15,016 nt of DNA. Origin: CALNBC01 sp050945915. Its GTDB lineage: Bacteria; Bacillota; Clostridia; Christensenellales; CALWSW01. Made by a program: the position numbers and the translations under genes. Below, in pieces: positions 1 through 6,852 of this stretch; position 1 is the stretch's first letter; each line of letters opens with the position of its first letter. Under the pieces are notes generated by a model. That model did no database searches and was not told where the DNA came from. It saw nothing but the letters and a program-made list of their open reading frames with translations. The stretch is from positions 1 to 15,016 of the forward strand of contig JBMNTV010000050.1 in the NCBI GenBank assembly GCA_050945915.1, given 5' to 3'.

Positions 1-111
1 TGGGACAATAAAGACTACATATCCTCACCAGAAGGTGAGCGCAACGAACTGTTTTTGAACTGTCTGCGTTATCGGTTTGAATCCGAAGTTCCGCTTGAGG
101 TGGTGTTTTAG
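1..111 (+). CDS. C-terminal end of an unknown protein (partial, runs off the left edge)
   Basis: Frame 1 is open from the first base to a TAG at 109-111 and gives 36 residues ending in FESEVPLEVVF. The composition (mixed charged and hydrophobic, no low-complexity) looks like genuine protein. The start lies outside the window, so the family cannot be recognised. No clear intrinsic terminator follows: the nearest dyads are short and AT-rich (153-165, 197-215, 236-252). The call rests only on an open frame at the window edge. Confidence 0.45.
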   Translation, partial: WDNKDYISSPEGERNELFLNCLRYRFESEVPLEVVF

Positions 112-285
112 ATACCGTGATGATGGTATTCTGTTTGAGACGATTCAATTATAGAGGAGCCCTCTTGCATAAGTCCAACAAACAAACATGGTGGTGTCAC
201 AATCATTCATTGTGATGTGCATTCTTCGCAGGATTGTTGATATTTTATCAACTAAGATTTTTCCTCCCTGAAAAACAGCAAATAA

Positions 286-316
286 GCGGGGATGCGCATG
301 GCGCGAACCCCCGCTT
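286..316. repeat. 31 bp hairpin repeat, copy 1
   Basis: This copy matches the one at 491-521 at 27 of 31 positions, with no gap. Each copy folds on itself because GCGGGG at the left end pairs with CCCCGC near the right end. Read on the minus strand, copy 1 is followed by a T-rich tract (TTATTTGCTGTTTTTC), so it could act as a weak back-up terminator. It could equally be one end of a small repeat-bounded element. Confidence 0.7.
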
Positions 317-490
317 CAGGACGCAAAAAAAGTGCTTTGGGCTGTTTTTGCGGTCGGTTTCTCCCGGCGCGGAGGATCTGGCAATACCTTCCAGCCAGCT
401 CTGCGAATCCGGCATCCATTTTCAATGGGTTTTGGCGGCTGTGATCCGCTAGTTCCGACGGCTTTGACGCTTGTCCCCCATAATAAAATT

Positions 491-521
491 GCGGGGGGCC
501 GCATGGTGCGAACCCCCGCTT
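491..521 (-). terminator. 31 bp hairpin repeat, copy 2; probable terminator of the reductase gene
   Basis: This is the second copy of the repeat, a GC-rich stem (GCGGGG paired with CCCCGC). On the minus strand it is followed by AATTTTATTA. It lies about 70-100 nt past the reductase stop codon at 593, a reasonable place for an intrinsic terminator. The U-tract is not clean, so terminator function is inferred. The duplication with 286-316 is directly visible. Confidence 0.5.
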
Positions 522-592
522 GGGATTTGGACGGTTGCGTTCAGCTTTTGATTTCAGCTGAAGCCCATCCGATGCTTTATGAAACGATCGCC

Positions 593-3500
593 TTACTCAC
601 AGACAAATGTATACGTTACCGTATAAGAAACCGGAGGCGACCAGAAGGAAGGCGGCGTGGTCCATACGGCGGTGATCTCCGCCTTGTCTCCGGGCTTGAG
701 GGTCACCGTGTTCAGAACCTGCGTACCGGGATTCTCCATCACGACATCGCCGATCTGCAGCGTCATATAGGCATCCGTCCTGGAGGGCGCCTGCAGCAGC
801 ACGTTGACTTCCGCCCCCTCCGCGCCGACGCCGCGCACACGCCAGGTGTTCGCACCCGTCGCCTCGATGCTGATCCCCTTCTGCAACGCATTGACCGCCT
901 TGAGCGCCGCGGTCATATCCATGATCTGGGTATCGTAGTCCAACTCGGTGAACAGCAGCTTATACGTCATGTCCTTCTTTTCCATGCCGCTCGCCGTCCA
1001 CTCCACGTTCACGCAAACGCCGCCCATCGGCAGGATCACGCCGGTGTCAATCCTCTGGACGTACATGATGCCCCTGGTGCCGTCGGCCATCGTCACCGCC
1101 CTGGCCTTGGGGTGCGCCACGGACAGCTCCGTCCGGCCGTCCAGAGAAGTCACGCCCTTTATGCTCGCCTTGCCGTTATTGTAGCCCTCGGGGGCTTCCA
1201 GCAGCACGGCGGCGTAGTTCTCGCCCGCGGCAGTGTCGAGCTTGAGCAAACTGGTCAGTACGGGCAGCTCGGGCAGCCTGCCAGTCAGGGTGTAGATCCT
1301 CTCGTTCTCGCTCATCCCCGCCAGCCTGACCGAAAGGCCTACGTTGATGCAGGCGGCCTTCTTGAGGGTGTCGTCAAGGGATGCGCCCTCTACGACCCTG
1401 GCGTTGACCAGCTCGCCGGTGCTAGCATCCTTGCCCATGATCAGCAGGTCGGTGTAAACCGTGACCTTGGATTCGCTGCCGCCCCAGTCAATGGTCAGCA
1501 CCGCGCCCATGTGACGGTTCATCGCGTCGTCAAGCTGCAGAAGGTACAGCGCCTTGCCGTTTTTCACCGTCAGGGCGTCGTCTTTCTCCCACGTGCCGTA
1601 GCCAACGGCATATTGGATGCCTTTGACCCGTCCTTCTGCGGCTCCGCTGGGGGCGTCCAGCAGCACCGCGGCGTAATTCACGCCCCTGGCGGCGTCGTCT
1701 CCCAATGCGGCGCACAGACCGGGCAAATACGCGGCGTTTCCGGCCACTCTGTAAACGTCCTGTGCCACGCGCTCGACCTTGACCTTGTCAAACAGCGCGT
1801 CGGCATACGCCTTGGCGAGTTCGTCCGCCTGGGTTGCCGCTTTGGCCTGTGCGGTGATGTCCTGGGATTGCAGGCTGACCATCGCCGCCGAAGCGCCGGC
1901 CATGCGTCCCGAGCAGAACGCCCAGGATTGCGCCACCCCGCCGTAATCGGTGTATTCGTCGTACAGCAGCATGCCGATGGTGTCCGTTCCGGCGGCAAAG
2001 AGGTTGGGCAGGCTCTCGCCGGAGTTCGTGACCACGCGCATGGCGCTGTCCACCGTCAGTCCGCCGCAGGTGCTGTAAATGATCGGGGAAGCCTCGACGG
2101 CGATGAAGTACTCCCCTTCCACCGGCACGAGGAACTCGACAGGCTTGCCGAACTGGGTGTCCGCTCCTGCGGCGCAGAGGGCGTTGTACGCCTCCACCGT
2201 CTCCTTGAGCTTGGTCATCGGCGCGCCCACGCCCTTGTTGATCGCCTGGGCAAGGCCTTCGATGGTGTCTGCCTTGAAGATGAAGCCCAGCTCGATGCCG
2301 GCATCGATCACCTTGTCGATCTCCGGCAGCGGCGTACCCGGATCCAGCGCTCCGGGGTTCATGTACATGCCCCTCGTCGTGCCGATAAAGCCGTTCTCTT
2401 TGATCGAATCCAGTTGATGGGACCCGATGATCGTGTAATAGCGGGCGGTTTCGTCCCCGGCGTCCGCAGACGCGTTGACTTCATTGATAAAGCGCTCGCC
2501 ATTGGTGTTGACGTCCAGCACGGCCTCGTTGACGACGAACGCCGTGGGCACCTGATTATACACAGCGTCGAACATGTGGATGCGCTTGGAGGGCGCAGAG
2601 AAGTGAGCCATGACGATGTCGATGTTGTCGGCCAGCTTCGCGTCCACCTGCTCGCCCATGGCAATCGAAACGCCCCGGTTCACCGTCACACCGTAGGTCT
2701 GATACGCGCCGACCTCGTCGCTCTTGGTGTACTTGATGAGCAGTTCTTCGTTGCCCGCGTAACCGCCGGTGGCGATGACCACCGCGTCGGCATAGATGTT
2801 GTAGGTCTGGCCATCGTAGCCCACGGCCTTCACCCCCATCACGTTTCCACCGCCGTCCAGCAGCAGCTCCAATCCGGTGGTTTCAAACATCGTTTTGCCG
2901 CCCAGATCGGCATAGCGTTGCATGATGGCGTTGAAGTAGTCGTGGGTGAGGCCTGCGCCGTGAACCCTGCCCGCGTTCCAGCCGGGATACATCGTCCACA
3001 CGCAGAACTGGGGGTATTTGAACGGAATGGCCAACGTAAACGGCTCAAACCCCTGTTCTGCCATCCAATCGATGTTGTAGCCCGAAAAGGCGCTGAAGTA
3101 CGAGATGATCTCCGCAGAGACGCTGCCTTCCTCCGCCCTGGCGTCTGCGAGCCAGGTGGAGAGCAGCAAATCCTCGTCCACCAAATCCACGCCGCCATTC
3201 GCTGCCACTTGTTTGGGGGAGTTGACCGCCATCGGGCCGCAGGTCAGCGCGCTTGTGCCGCCGTATTTGGCGCTGGTTTCGATGACCAGCGTGTCCGCGC
3301 CGAGATTCGCGGCCTCCAGCGCCGCCAGGCAGCCCGTGCCTCCCGCGCCCACCACCACCACGCCGGTGTTGATATCCACAGGCGCGGCATCCTTCTTAAG
3401 ATAAGCGGGTTCCCTGTAAAACGCGCTGAGGGCGATGTCGATATCCGCCTCGCTCATGCCCGCCGCCGCCATGGACTGCTTCAGGCAATCCCGCACAGCG

Positions 3501-4162
3501 GATTTGATGGCGTTGGAGGAGCTGGTCGCGCCGGATACCGCGTCCACCGCAAGGCTCTGTTCCTCGAGGATGCGCGGGATCATGTTGTCGATGGCCGTGG
3601 CGATGATCTGATCCGTCTCGCCGCTGTTTTCCACGTCCGGCGTGATCTTTGTGATCCTGCCCCCCGCGATAGAGACGCTGACGCTCAACGGCGTGGTCAG
3701 CGAGAAGCCCCAGGCTTCCGCCGTATAGTCGCCATCCTTCAGCACGGCTTCGACGGCGGCCTTGCCCGTCGCTTCGAGCAGCACCTGCGAAAGCGCCATC
3801 TTCGCTGCGTTCGAGGTCACCGTCGCTCCGGATACGACGTCGATGTCGATCGTTGCGCTTGCCACATCCCTGCCCTCGAATCCCGCAAGGATTTCGTTGA
3901 ACCTGGTGAGGGCGTCCGCGCCAATGCCGGGGGTTTCATTTGCCCCTTCAAAGGCGATCCAGGTGATCACATCGTCTGTTACCGTCATCGTGGCGGTTAC
4001 GTCGCCTCCGTAACCCTTCGCCGAGGCGGTATAAGTGTTGACCACCGGTGCGAGTTCCGGCTCTGGCGTCGTTTCCGGCGCAGTGGTTTCTGCGCAAGCG
4101 GTAAACAACAGCGCCAGCGCGGCGATGATGCCGATCACCGCCGTAAGCTTCCGTCGTTTCAT
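593..4162 (-). CDS. Surface-lipoprotein flavin reductase: two FMN-binding domains plus FAD-dependent fumarate-reductase-like domain
   Basis: Encodes 1189 residues. The start at 4162 is chosen because AGAGGAGGAGGATC precedes it; an upstream in-frame ATG at 4195 lacks this. A signal peptide with lipobox FTAC predicts lipidation at Cys23. Two FMN_bind domains follow (about 44-130 and 140-230). Each carries the SGAT motif (111-114 and 210-213), whose Thr is the ApbE-attached FMN site in this family. The FAD domain (about 265-765) has GAGGTG at 272-277, an ATGG motif at 464-467, GERFINE at 555-561 and a final GRMAG at 752-756. The last 400 residues are three related beta-rich units. Known relatives are extracytoplasmic anaerobic reductases fed by membrane electron donors. 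The fumarate-reductase catalytic Arg after GERFINE is Ser565, and the substrate Arg of the NRLGG region is Asp739, so the substrate is probably not fumarate. The divergent LysR gene is the likely regulator. No ApbE or redox partner is in the window. Confidence 0.9.
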   Translation of the reverse strand: MKRRKLTAVIGIIAALALLFTACAETTAPETTPEPELAPVVNTYTASAKGYGGDVTATMTVTDDVITWIAFEGANETPGIGADALTRFNEILAGFEGRDVASATIDIDVVSGATVTSNAAKMALSQVLLEATGKAAVEAVLKDGDYTAEAWGFSLTTPLSVSVSIAGGRITKITPDVENSGETDQIIATAIDNMIPRILEEQSLAVDAVSGATSSSNAIKSAVRDCLKQSMAAAGMSEADIDIALSAFYREPAYLKKDAAPVDINTGVVVVGAGGTGCLAALEAANLGADTLVIETSAKYGGTSALTCGPMAVNSPKQVAANGGVDLVDEDLLLSTWLADARAEEGSVSAEIISYFSAFSGYNIDWMAEQGFEPFTLAIPFKYPQFCVWTMYPGWNAGRVHGAGLTHDYFNAIMQRYADLGGKTMFETTGLELLLDGGGNVMGVKAVGYDGQTYNIYADAVVIATGGYAGNEELLIKYTKSDEVGAYQTYGVTVNRGVSIAMGEQVDAKLADNIDIVMAHFSAPSKRIHMFDAVYNQVPTAFVVNEAVLDVNTNGERFINEVNASADAGDETARYYTIIGSHQLDSIKENGFIGTTRGMYMNPGALDPGTPLPEIDKVIDAGIELGFIFKADTIEGLAQAINKGVGAPMTKLKETVEAYNALCAAGADTQFGKPVEFLVPVEGEYFIAVEASPIIYSTCGGLTVDSAMRVVTNSGESLPNLFAAGTDTIGMLLYDEYTDYGGVAQSWAFCSGRMAGASAAMVSLQSQDITAQAKAATQADELAKAYADALFDKVKVERVAQDVYRVAGNAAYLPGLCAALGDDAARGVNYAAVLLDAPSGAAEGRVKGIQYAVGYGTWEKDDALTVKNGKALYLLQLDDAMNRHMGAVLTIDWGGSESKVTVYTDLLIMGKDASTGELVNARVVEGASLDDTLKKAACINVGLSVRLAGMSENERIYTLTGRLPELPVLTSLLKLDTAAGENYAAVLLEAPEGYNNGKASIKGVTSLDGRTELSVAHPKARAVTMADGTRGIMYVQRIDTGVILPMGGVCVNVEWTASGMEKKDMTYKLLFTELDYDTQIMDMTAALKAVNALQKGISIEATGANTWRVRGVGAEGAEVNVLLQAPSRTDAYMTLQIGDVVMENPGTQVLNTVTLKPGDKAEITAVWTTPPSFWSPPVSYTVTYTFVCE

Positions 4163-4212
4163 GATCCTCCTCCTCTTATCCTTTATTTTCCGCATTCGGA
4201 TTTATCAATAAT

Positions 4213-4241
4213 ATTTTAACCAACTATTGGGTGTATGTAAA
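4213..4241 (-). promoter_or_regulatory. Sigma-A promoter of the reductase gene
   Basis: On the minus strand, a -35 box TTTACA (4236-4241) and a -10 box TAAAAT (4213-4218) are separated by exactly 17 bp, each one mismatch from consensus. Transcription would start near 4206, giving a leader of about 44 nt before the ATG at 4162. The promoter overlaps the dyad at 4218-4254. Confidence 0.7.
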
Positions 4242-4254
4242 ACAATAGTTAGTT
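4218..4254. promoter_or_regulatory. Probable LysR operator (12 bp inverted repeat)
   Basis: The arms AACCAACTATTG (4218-4229) and CAATAGTTAGTT (4243-4254) are inverted repeats matching at 11 of 12 positions, with the inner 8 bp perfect and a 13 bp spacer. One arm lies between the -10 and -35 boxes of the reductase promoter and the other just upstream of -35. This is a suitable place for control by the divergent LysR protein. A smaller dyad ACAAC/GTTGT follows at 4262-4276. The binding protein is inferred from position only. Confidence 0.6.
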
Positions 4255-4319
4255 CTTGCGCACAACAATCAGTTGTAGTATCCTGTGCCTGACATGGGAT
4301 TTTTTGGGGGGAAGGGCGC

Positions 4320-5216
4320 ATGGAGTACAAACAGCTCGAATACTTTCTGGCCGCCTGCGACGAACGGTCCTTTTCCCGCGCTGCGGAAAGGATGTACATC
4401 AGCCAGCAGGGGATTTCCAAGGCGATCGCAAAGCTCGAAAAAGAGCTTGGCGAGCCTCTTTTTGTGCGCACGCCGTCGGGGCTGGAGTTGACGGTCAAAG
4501 GCAGGGAACTGGAGAAACACGCCCGCAGCCATTTGAAGCAGTGGCAGCACATCAAAAAGACCGTGCAAGGGGCGGACGAAAACCGGACCAGGGAACTCCG
4601 AATCGGATTTGACATCGGAACGCTGGAGCTTCTTCCCCCTGATTTCGTGCACAACTTTCTGGAGTCCCACCCGCAGGATGACATCCGGGTCGTCTGCTAC
4701 AACGAAATCGCCTGCTGCAAGCTGGTCGCCGACCGCGAGTTGGACGTGGGCTTTGCGCTCCCGCCGGTGGACGAGGATCTGTGTGAAACGGTGGCCACAG
4801 TCACCTGGCCGATGCGCGTCATCGTGGGGCTGAACCATCCCTTCGCGAAGAAAAAATCCATCCGGCTTGCGGATTTGAAGGGCCAGCGGCTTTGCGACCT
4901 CAACACGCCCACGAAAAAGCAGAGGATCGTGCTGCTGCGCTGCCTGGAGCTCGGCATCCAACCGCAGATTTTGGTCAATGCTTCCGAAGGCAGGTTCATG
5001 ATCGACCTTTGCCGGCGCAACCTGGCGGTGAGTTTTTACGCGGGGTCGGATCTCTGGCTTCCGCCGGATGTCGTGAGCGTGCGTGTGCGGGACCTTTCGG
5101 TGGATTGGGGTTTTTGCATGATCACCCGCCGTTTTTCCGCGCAAAGCGAGCTGGCGTCTGAATTTCTTTCCTATGCGAAGGCGCGACTTGGCCAAGGCGA
5201 CGATGGGCAAGGTTAA
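4320..5216 (+). CDS. LysR-family transcriptional regulator, divergent from the reductase gene
   Basis: Encodes 298 residues, normal length for the family. The N-terminal winged helix-turn-helix (about 3-62) has the typical pattern SFSRAAERMYISQQGISKAI followed by LEKELGEPLFVRT. The remainder fits the two-lobed periplasmic-binding-protein-like effector domain. The start at 4320 follows a purine-rich GGGGGAAGGG. The gene is divergent from the flavin reductase gene with 157 bp between the start codons, and a strong dyad lies in that gap. This is the classic arrangement for a LysR protein that controls its neighbour and itself in response to a substrate-like ligand. The ligand is unknown. It resembles the second LysR protein at 5560-6486, including the SQQG(I/V)S recognition-helix sequence. 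It is followed by a bidirectional terminator at 5376-5423. Confidence 0.93.
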   Translation: MEYKQLEYFLAACDERSFSRAAERMYISQQGISKAIAKLEKELGEPLFVRTPSGLELTVKGRELEKHARSHLKQWQHIKKTVQGADENRTRELRIGFDIGTLELLPPDFVHNFLESHPQDDIRVVCYNEIACCKLVADRELDVGFALPPVDEDLCETVATVTWPMRVIVGLNHPFAKKKSIRLADLKGQRLCDLNTPTKKQRIVLLRCLELGIQPQILVNASEGRFMIDLCRRNLAVSFYAGSDLWLPPDVVSVRVRDLSVDWGFCMITRRFSAQSELASEFLSYAKARLGQGDDGQG

Positions 5217-5559
5217 AGCAGGCAAAGCCGAAACAGCACGCGCCCTGGATCGACAGCGCGATCACACCTCGGCATGGCCGGCCGCTTGGAAAAGATCGCG
5301 GCATGCGCCAGCACTAAGGGTAACCACCTGCAACAAAAACGCTAGCCTTGAGTGGGCTCGCCTTAGAAACTATCAAAAAAATCGGCATAGCATGGTACCT
5401 ATTTCCAGCTATGCCGATTTTTTGCTTTGTGGTGAATAAAGCCTGTGGGCAAACGATCAATCTTGATGTGCTGGACCCGTCCACCGCCCATGCGCTCTGG
5501 GTTGTAAGCATAAACGCCCGGATAACCTCCATCATCGACCTGTGGGTTCTCGTGAACAT
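5217..5559. other. Convergent intergenic region with a short unexplained minus-strand frame
   Basis: This 343 bp gap separates the stop codons of the two convergent LysR genes. Its centre is the bidirectional terminator listed separately. On the minus strand, a 54-codon frame runs from a GTG at 5561-5563, overlapping the LysR stop, to a TAG at 5399-5401. It reads as fairly normal protein (for example NPERMGGGRVQHIKID), but it has no ribosome binding site and ends inside the terminator loop. It may be a decayed gene fragment. I see nothing else in 5217-5375. Confidence 0.4.
5376..5423. terminator. Bidirectional intrinsic terminator between the two LysR genes
   Basis: A perfect 16 bp inverted repeat: AAAAAATCGGCATAGC (5376-5391) pairs with GCTATGCCGATTTTTT (5408-5423) around a 16 nt loop. 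The stem is flanked by A's on the left and T's on the right, so a U-tract follows it on either strand. It can therefore end both the plus-strand LysR transcript from 5216 and the minus-strand LysR transcript from 5560. Confidence 0.88.
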
Positions 5560-6486
5560 TCACTTTTTTTGCGGTTTTAATTGACGTACGATTTCGCCAT
5601 TTATGATCTTTTCCGTATTCACGAAATCAATCAGTTCTTCCACAAATTTTCTGCAAAGGGTGGACTGCTTTCTTCCCTTTTTCGTCACGGTGCAGATGCT
5701 CCACAAAAGATCGGTTTTGAAAGGGACGATGACGAGCCCGTCGTCCTCTGAAATCTCGGGCAGGATGCCGTAAAAACTCGGGCAAAGGCCGTCGGTTCCC
5801 CGAACGTAGGGCCGCGGGTCCTGCAGTTCAATGCCGGAAACCGTCATATTCGGCTCAAAACCCGCCTTTCTGCACGCTCGGAGATAGGGGTAATACGTCG
5901 CAGAGCCAAAGGCAAGCAGAGGCCTTCCCTTCAAATCTTCCACATAAAGGGCATCCCTGTTTGCCAGCTCGTTTTCCTTGTCCATCAACACCGCGCCGGA
6001 AACCTGATAAATCGGCATGACGTCAAACACCTCGGTGGAATGCGGCGCCAGGGCAAGGCAAATGTCCGCCGCCTCCTCTACGAGCAGCCGTTCGTTGGTC
6101 TTTGGGGTATGTTCCTGCATGATGAACTCGACGTCCGGGTGGCTGGTCTTGAAATCCAGAAAGGGCTTTGATGTGAGAATCGCGAAAATGCCCAGGTCCA
6201 TGGTCACAAAAAGGCGGCTGTCTTCTTTCTTGATTTGTTCCAGAGTGTTCTGCATCGCGCGGTAATCGGTGAGTATGCTCTTCACATGCTCTTTGACCAC
6301 TTCGCCATATTTGGTCAGTTCAAGGCCGCTTCTTGTGCGTTTGAACAGTTCGACGCCCAGCTCTTTCTCGATGCGCTGGAGGAGGCTGCTCACGCCCTGC
6401 TGGGACATAAACAGGTTCTTTGCCGCCCGCGACACGCTCTTGCAGTCGCAAAGAACGGAAAAAACCTCCATATCAGAAGTGTCCAT
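5560..6486 (-). CDS. LysR-family transcriptional regulator (second copy, target unknown)
   Basis: Encodes 308 residues. The N-terminal helix-turn-helix (about 4-64) reads SVSRAAKNLFMSQQGVSSLL then IEKELGVELFKRTRSGLELT, followed by a LysR substrate-binding domain. The start at 6486 is supported by AAGGAGAGGATC just upstream. Its DNA-binding half clearly resembles that of the LysR protein at 4320-5216, so the two are probably paralogues or at least the same subfamily. The effector domains look much more different, suggesting different ligands. Its divergent neighbour is the lysis cassette at 6853-8071, about 366 bp away. Control of that cassette is possible but unproven; the gap is larger than usual for a LysR-target pair, and autoregulation is the only safe expectation. 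Confidence 0.92.
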   Translation of the reverse strand: MDTSDMEVFSVLCDCKSVSRAAKNLFMSQQGVSSLLQRIEKELGVELFKRTRSGLELTKYGEVVKEHVKSILTDYRAMQNTLEQIKKEDSRLFVTMDLGIFAILTSKPFLDFKTSHPDVEFIMQEHTPKTNERLLVEEAADICLALAPHSTEVFDVMPIYQVSGAVLMDKENELANRDALYVEDLKGRPLLAFGSATYYPYLRACRKAGFEPNMTVSGIELQDPRPYVRGTDGLCPSFYGILPEISEDDGLVIVPFKTDLLWSICTVTKKGRKQSTLCRKFVEELIDFVNTEKIINGEIVRQLKPQKK

Positions 6487-6560
6487 ATGATCCTCTCCTT
6501 TTCATGCGCGATGAAGTGCTGGTATCGCAGAAATTCTCGAATCCAGTGTGACGCGTTTTC

Positions 6561-6588
6561 ATTCTATCATGGTTGCTCTGTTTTGCAA
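6561..6588 (-). promoter_or_regulatory. Promoter of the second LysR gene
   Basis: On the minus strand, a -35 box TTGCAA (6583-6588) and a -10 box TAGAAT (6561-6566) are separated by 16 bp. The -10 is one mismatch from consensus and the -35 is two. Transcription would begin near 6554, giving a leader of about 68 nt. The two AACAATC boxes and the TTGCGCAA palindrome lie just upstream. Confidence 0.55.
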
Positions 6589-6590
6589 AT

Positions 6591-6621
6591 GATTGTTCAT
6601 TTTTGCGCAATGTCGATTGTT
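6591..6621 (-). promoter_or_regulatory. Paired AACAATC boxes around TTGCGCAA (candidate LysR site)
   Basis: GATTGTT occurs at 6591-6597 and 6615-6621 (AACAATC on the minus strand), 24 bp apart, with the 8 bp palindrome TTGCGCAA at 6603-6610 between them. They lie immediately upstream of the -35 box of the second LysR gene. A similar set, AACAATA at 4241-4247, TTGCGCA at 4256-4262 and AACAATC at 4264-4270, occurs in the promoter region of the other LysR gene. A shared binding site is inferred. Confidence 0.4.
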
Positions 6622-6852
6622 TTTCACATTCCATGTGCATAACATGTACTTCCAGCGCAGCGCTGTCTATCGCTACTTTTTGCCATTGGGGTGAAGGTAT
6701 GAATGACGTACCCACTCTTTGCCCGCTGTGAAATCCCTTCCTCTCCTCCTTCGTGGGGCGCAAAGGACCGCGGCTTGATGTCTACGATCTGCCGGAAGGT
6801 GAATAGAATAATTACGGGATAGGTGAAACCAACTTCAAAGGGGAGATACCTT

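Larger units (their letters stand above)
112..592. other. Gene-free stretch with several hairpins
   Basis: There is no convincing gene in these 481 bases. The stretch holds several dyads: AGAGG/CCTCT (153-165), TCACAAT/ATTGTGA (197-203 and 209-215), GTTGATA/TATCAAC (236-242 and 246-252) and TTCAGCT/AGCTGAA (540-546 and 556-562). It also holds the two 31 bp hairpin repeats listed separately. A 62-codon open frame on the minus strand (316-504) lies almost exactly between the two repeats, but it has no ribosome binding site and is Arg/Pro-rich, so it is not called as a gene. Confidence 0.6.
6487..6852. other. Divergent intergenic region between the LysR gene and the lysis cassette
   Basis: This 366 bp region has an AT-rich half near the LysR gene, with its promoter and motifs. 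A weak plus-strand promoter candidate is TTGTTT (6617-6622), a 17 bp spacer and TAACAT (6640-6645), which could serve the lysis cassette. It would imply a leader of about 200 nt. A palindrome AGCGC-A-GCGCT lies near 6655-6665. The minus-strand open frames here have no ribosome binding sites and are not called. Confidence 0.45.

Noticed and set aside
316..504. 62-codon minus-strand frame between the two hairpin repeats
   Set aside because: Arg/Pro-rich, no ribosome binding site, and it overlaps a likely terminator. It is kept only as part of the repeat-bounded segment finding.
332..4219. A 1295-codon open frame on the plus strand opposite the reductase gene
   Set aside because: It is rich in His, Arg, Gly and Val, has no domain, signal peptide or ribosome binding site, and is explained by GC-rich codon bias of the minus-strand reductase gene, whose domains and ribosome binding site are clear.
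4269..5225. A 318-codon minus-strand frame opposite the first LysR gene
   Set aside because: It has antisense-like composition; the LysR protein on the plus strand has an intact helix-turn-helix and normal length.
6473..6763. A 96-codon minus-strand frame upstream of the second LysR gene
   Set aside because: It has no ribosome binding site, overlaps the LysR start and its promoter elements, and has no protein-like pattern.
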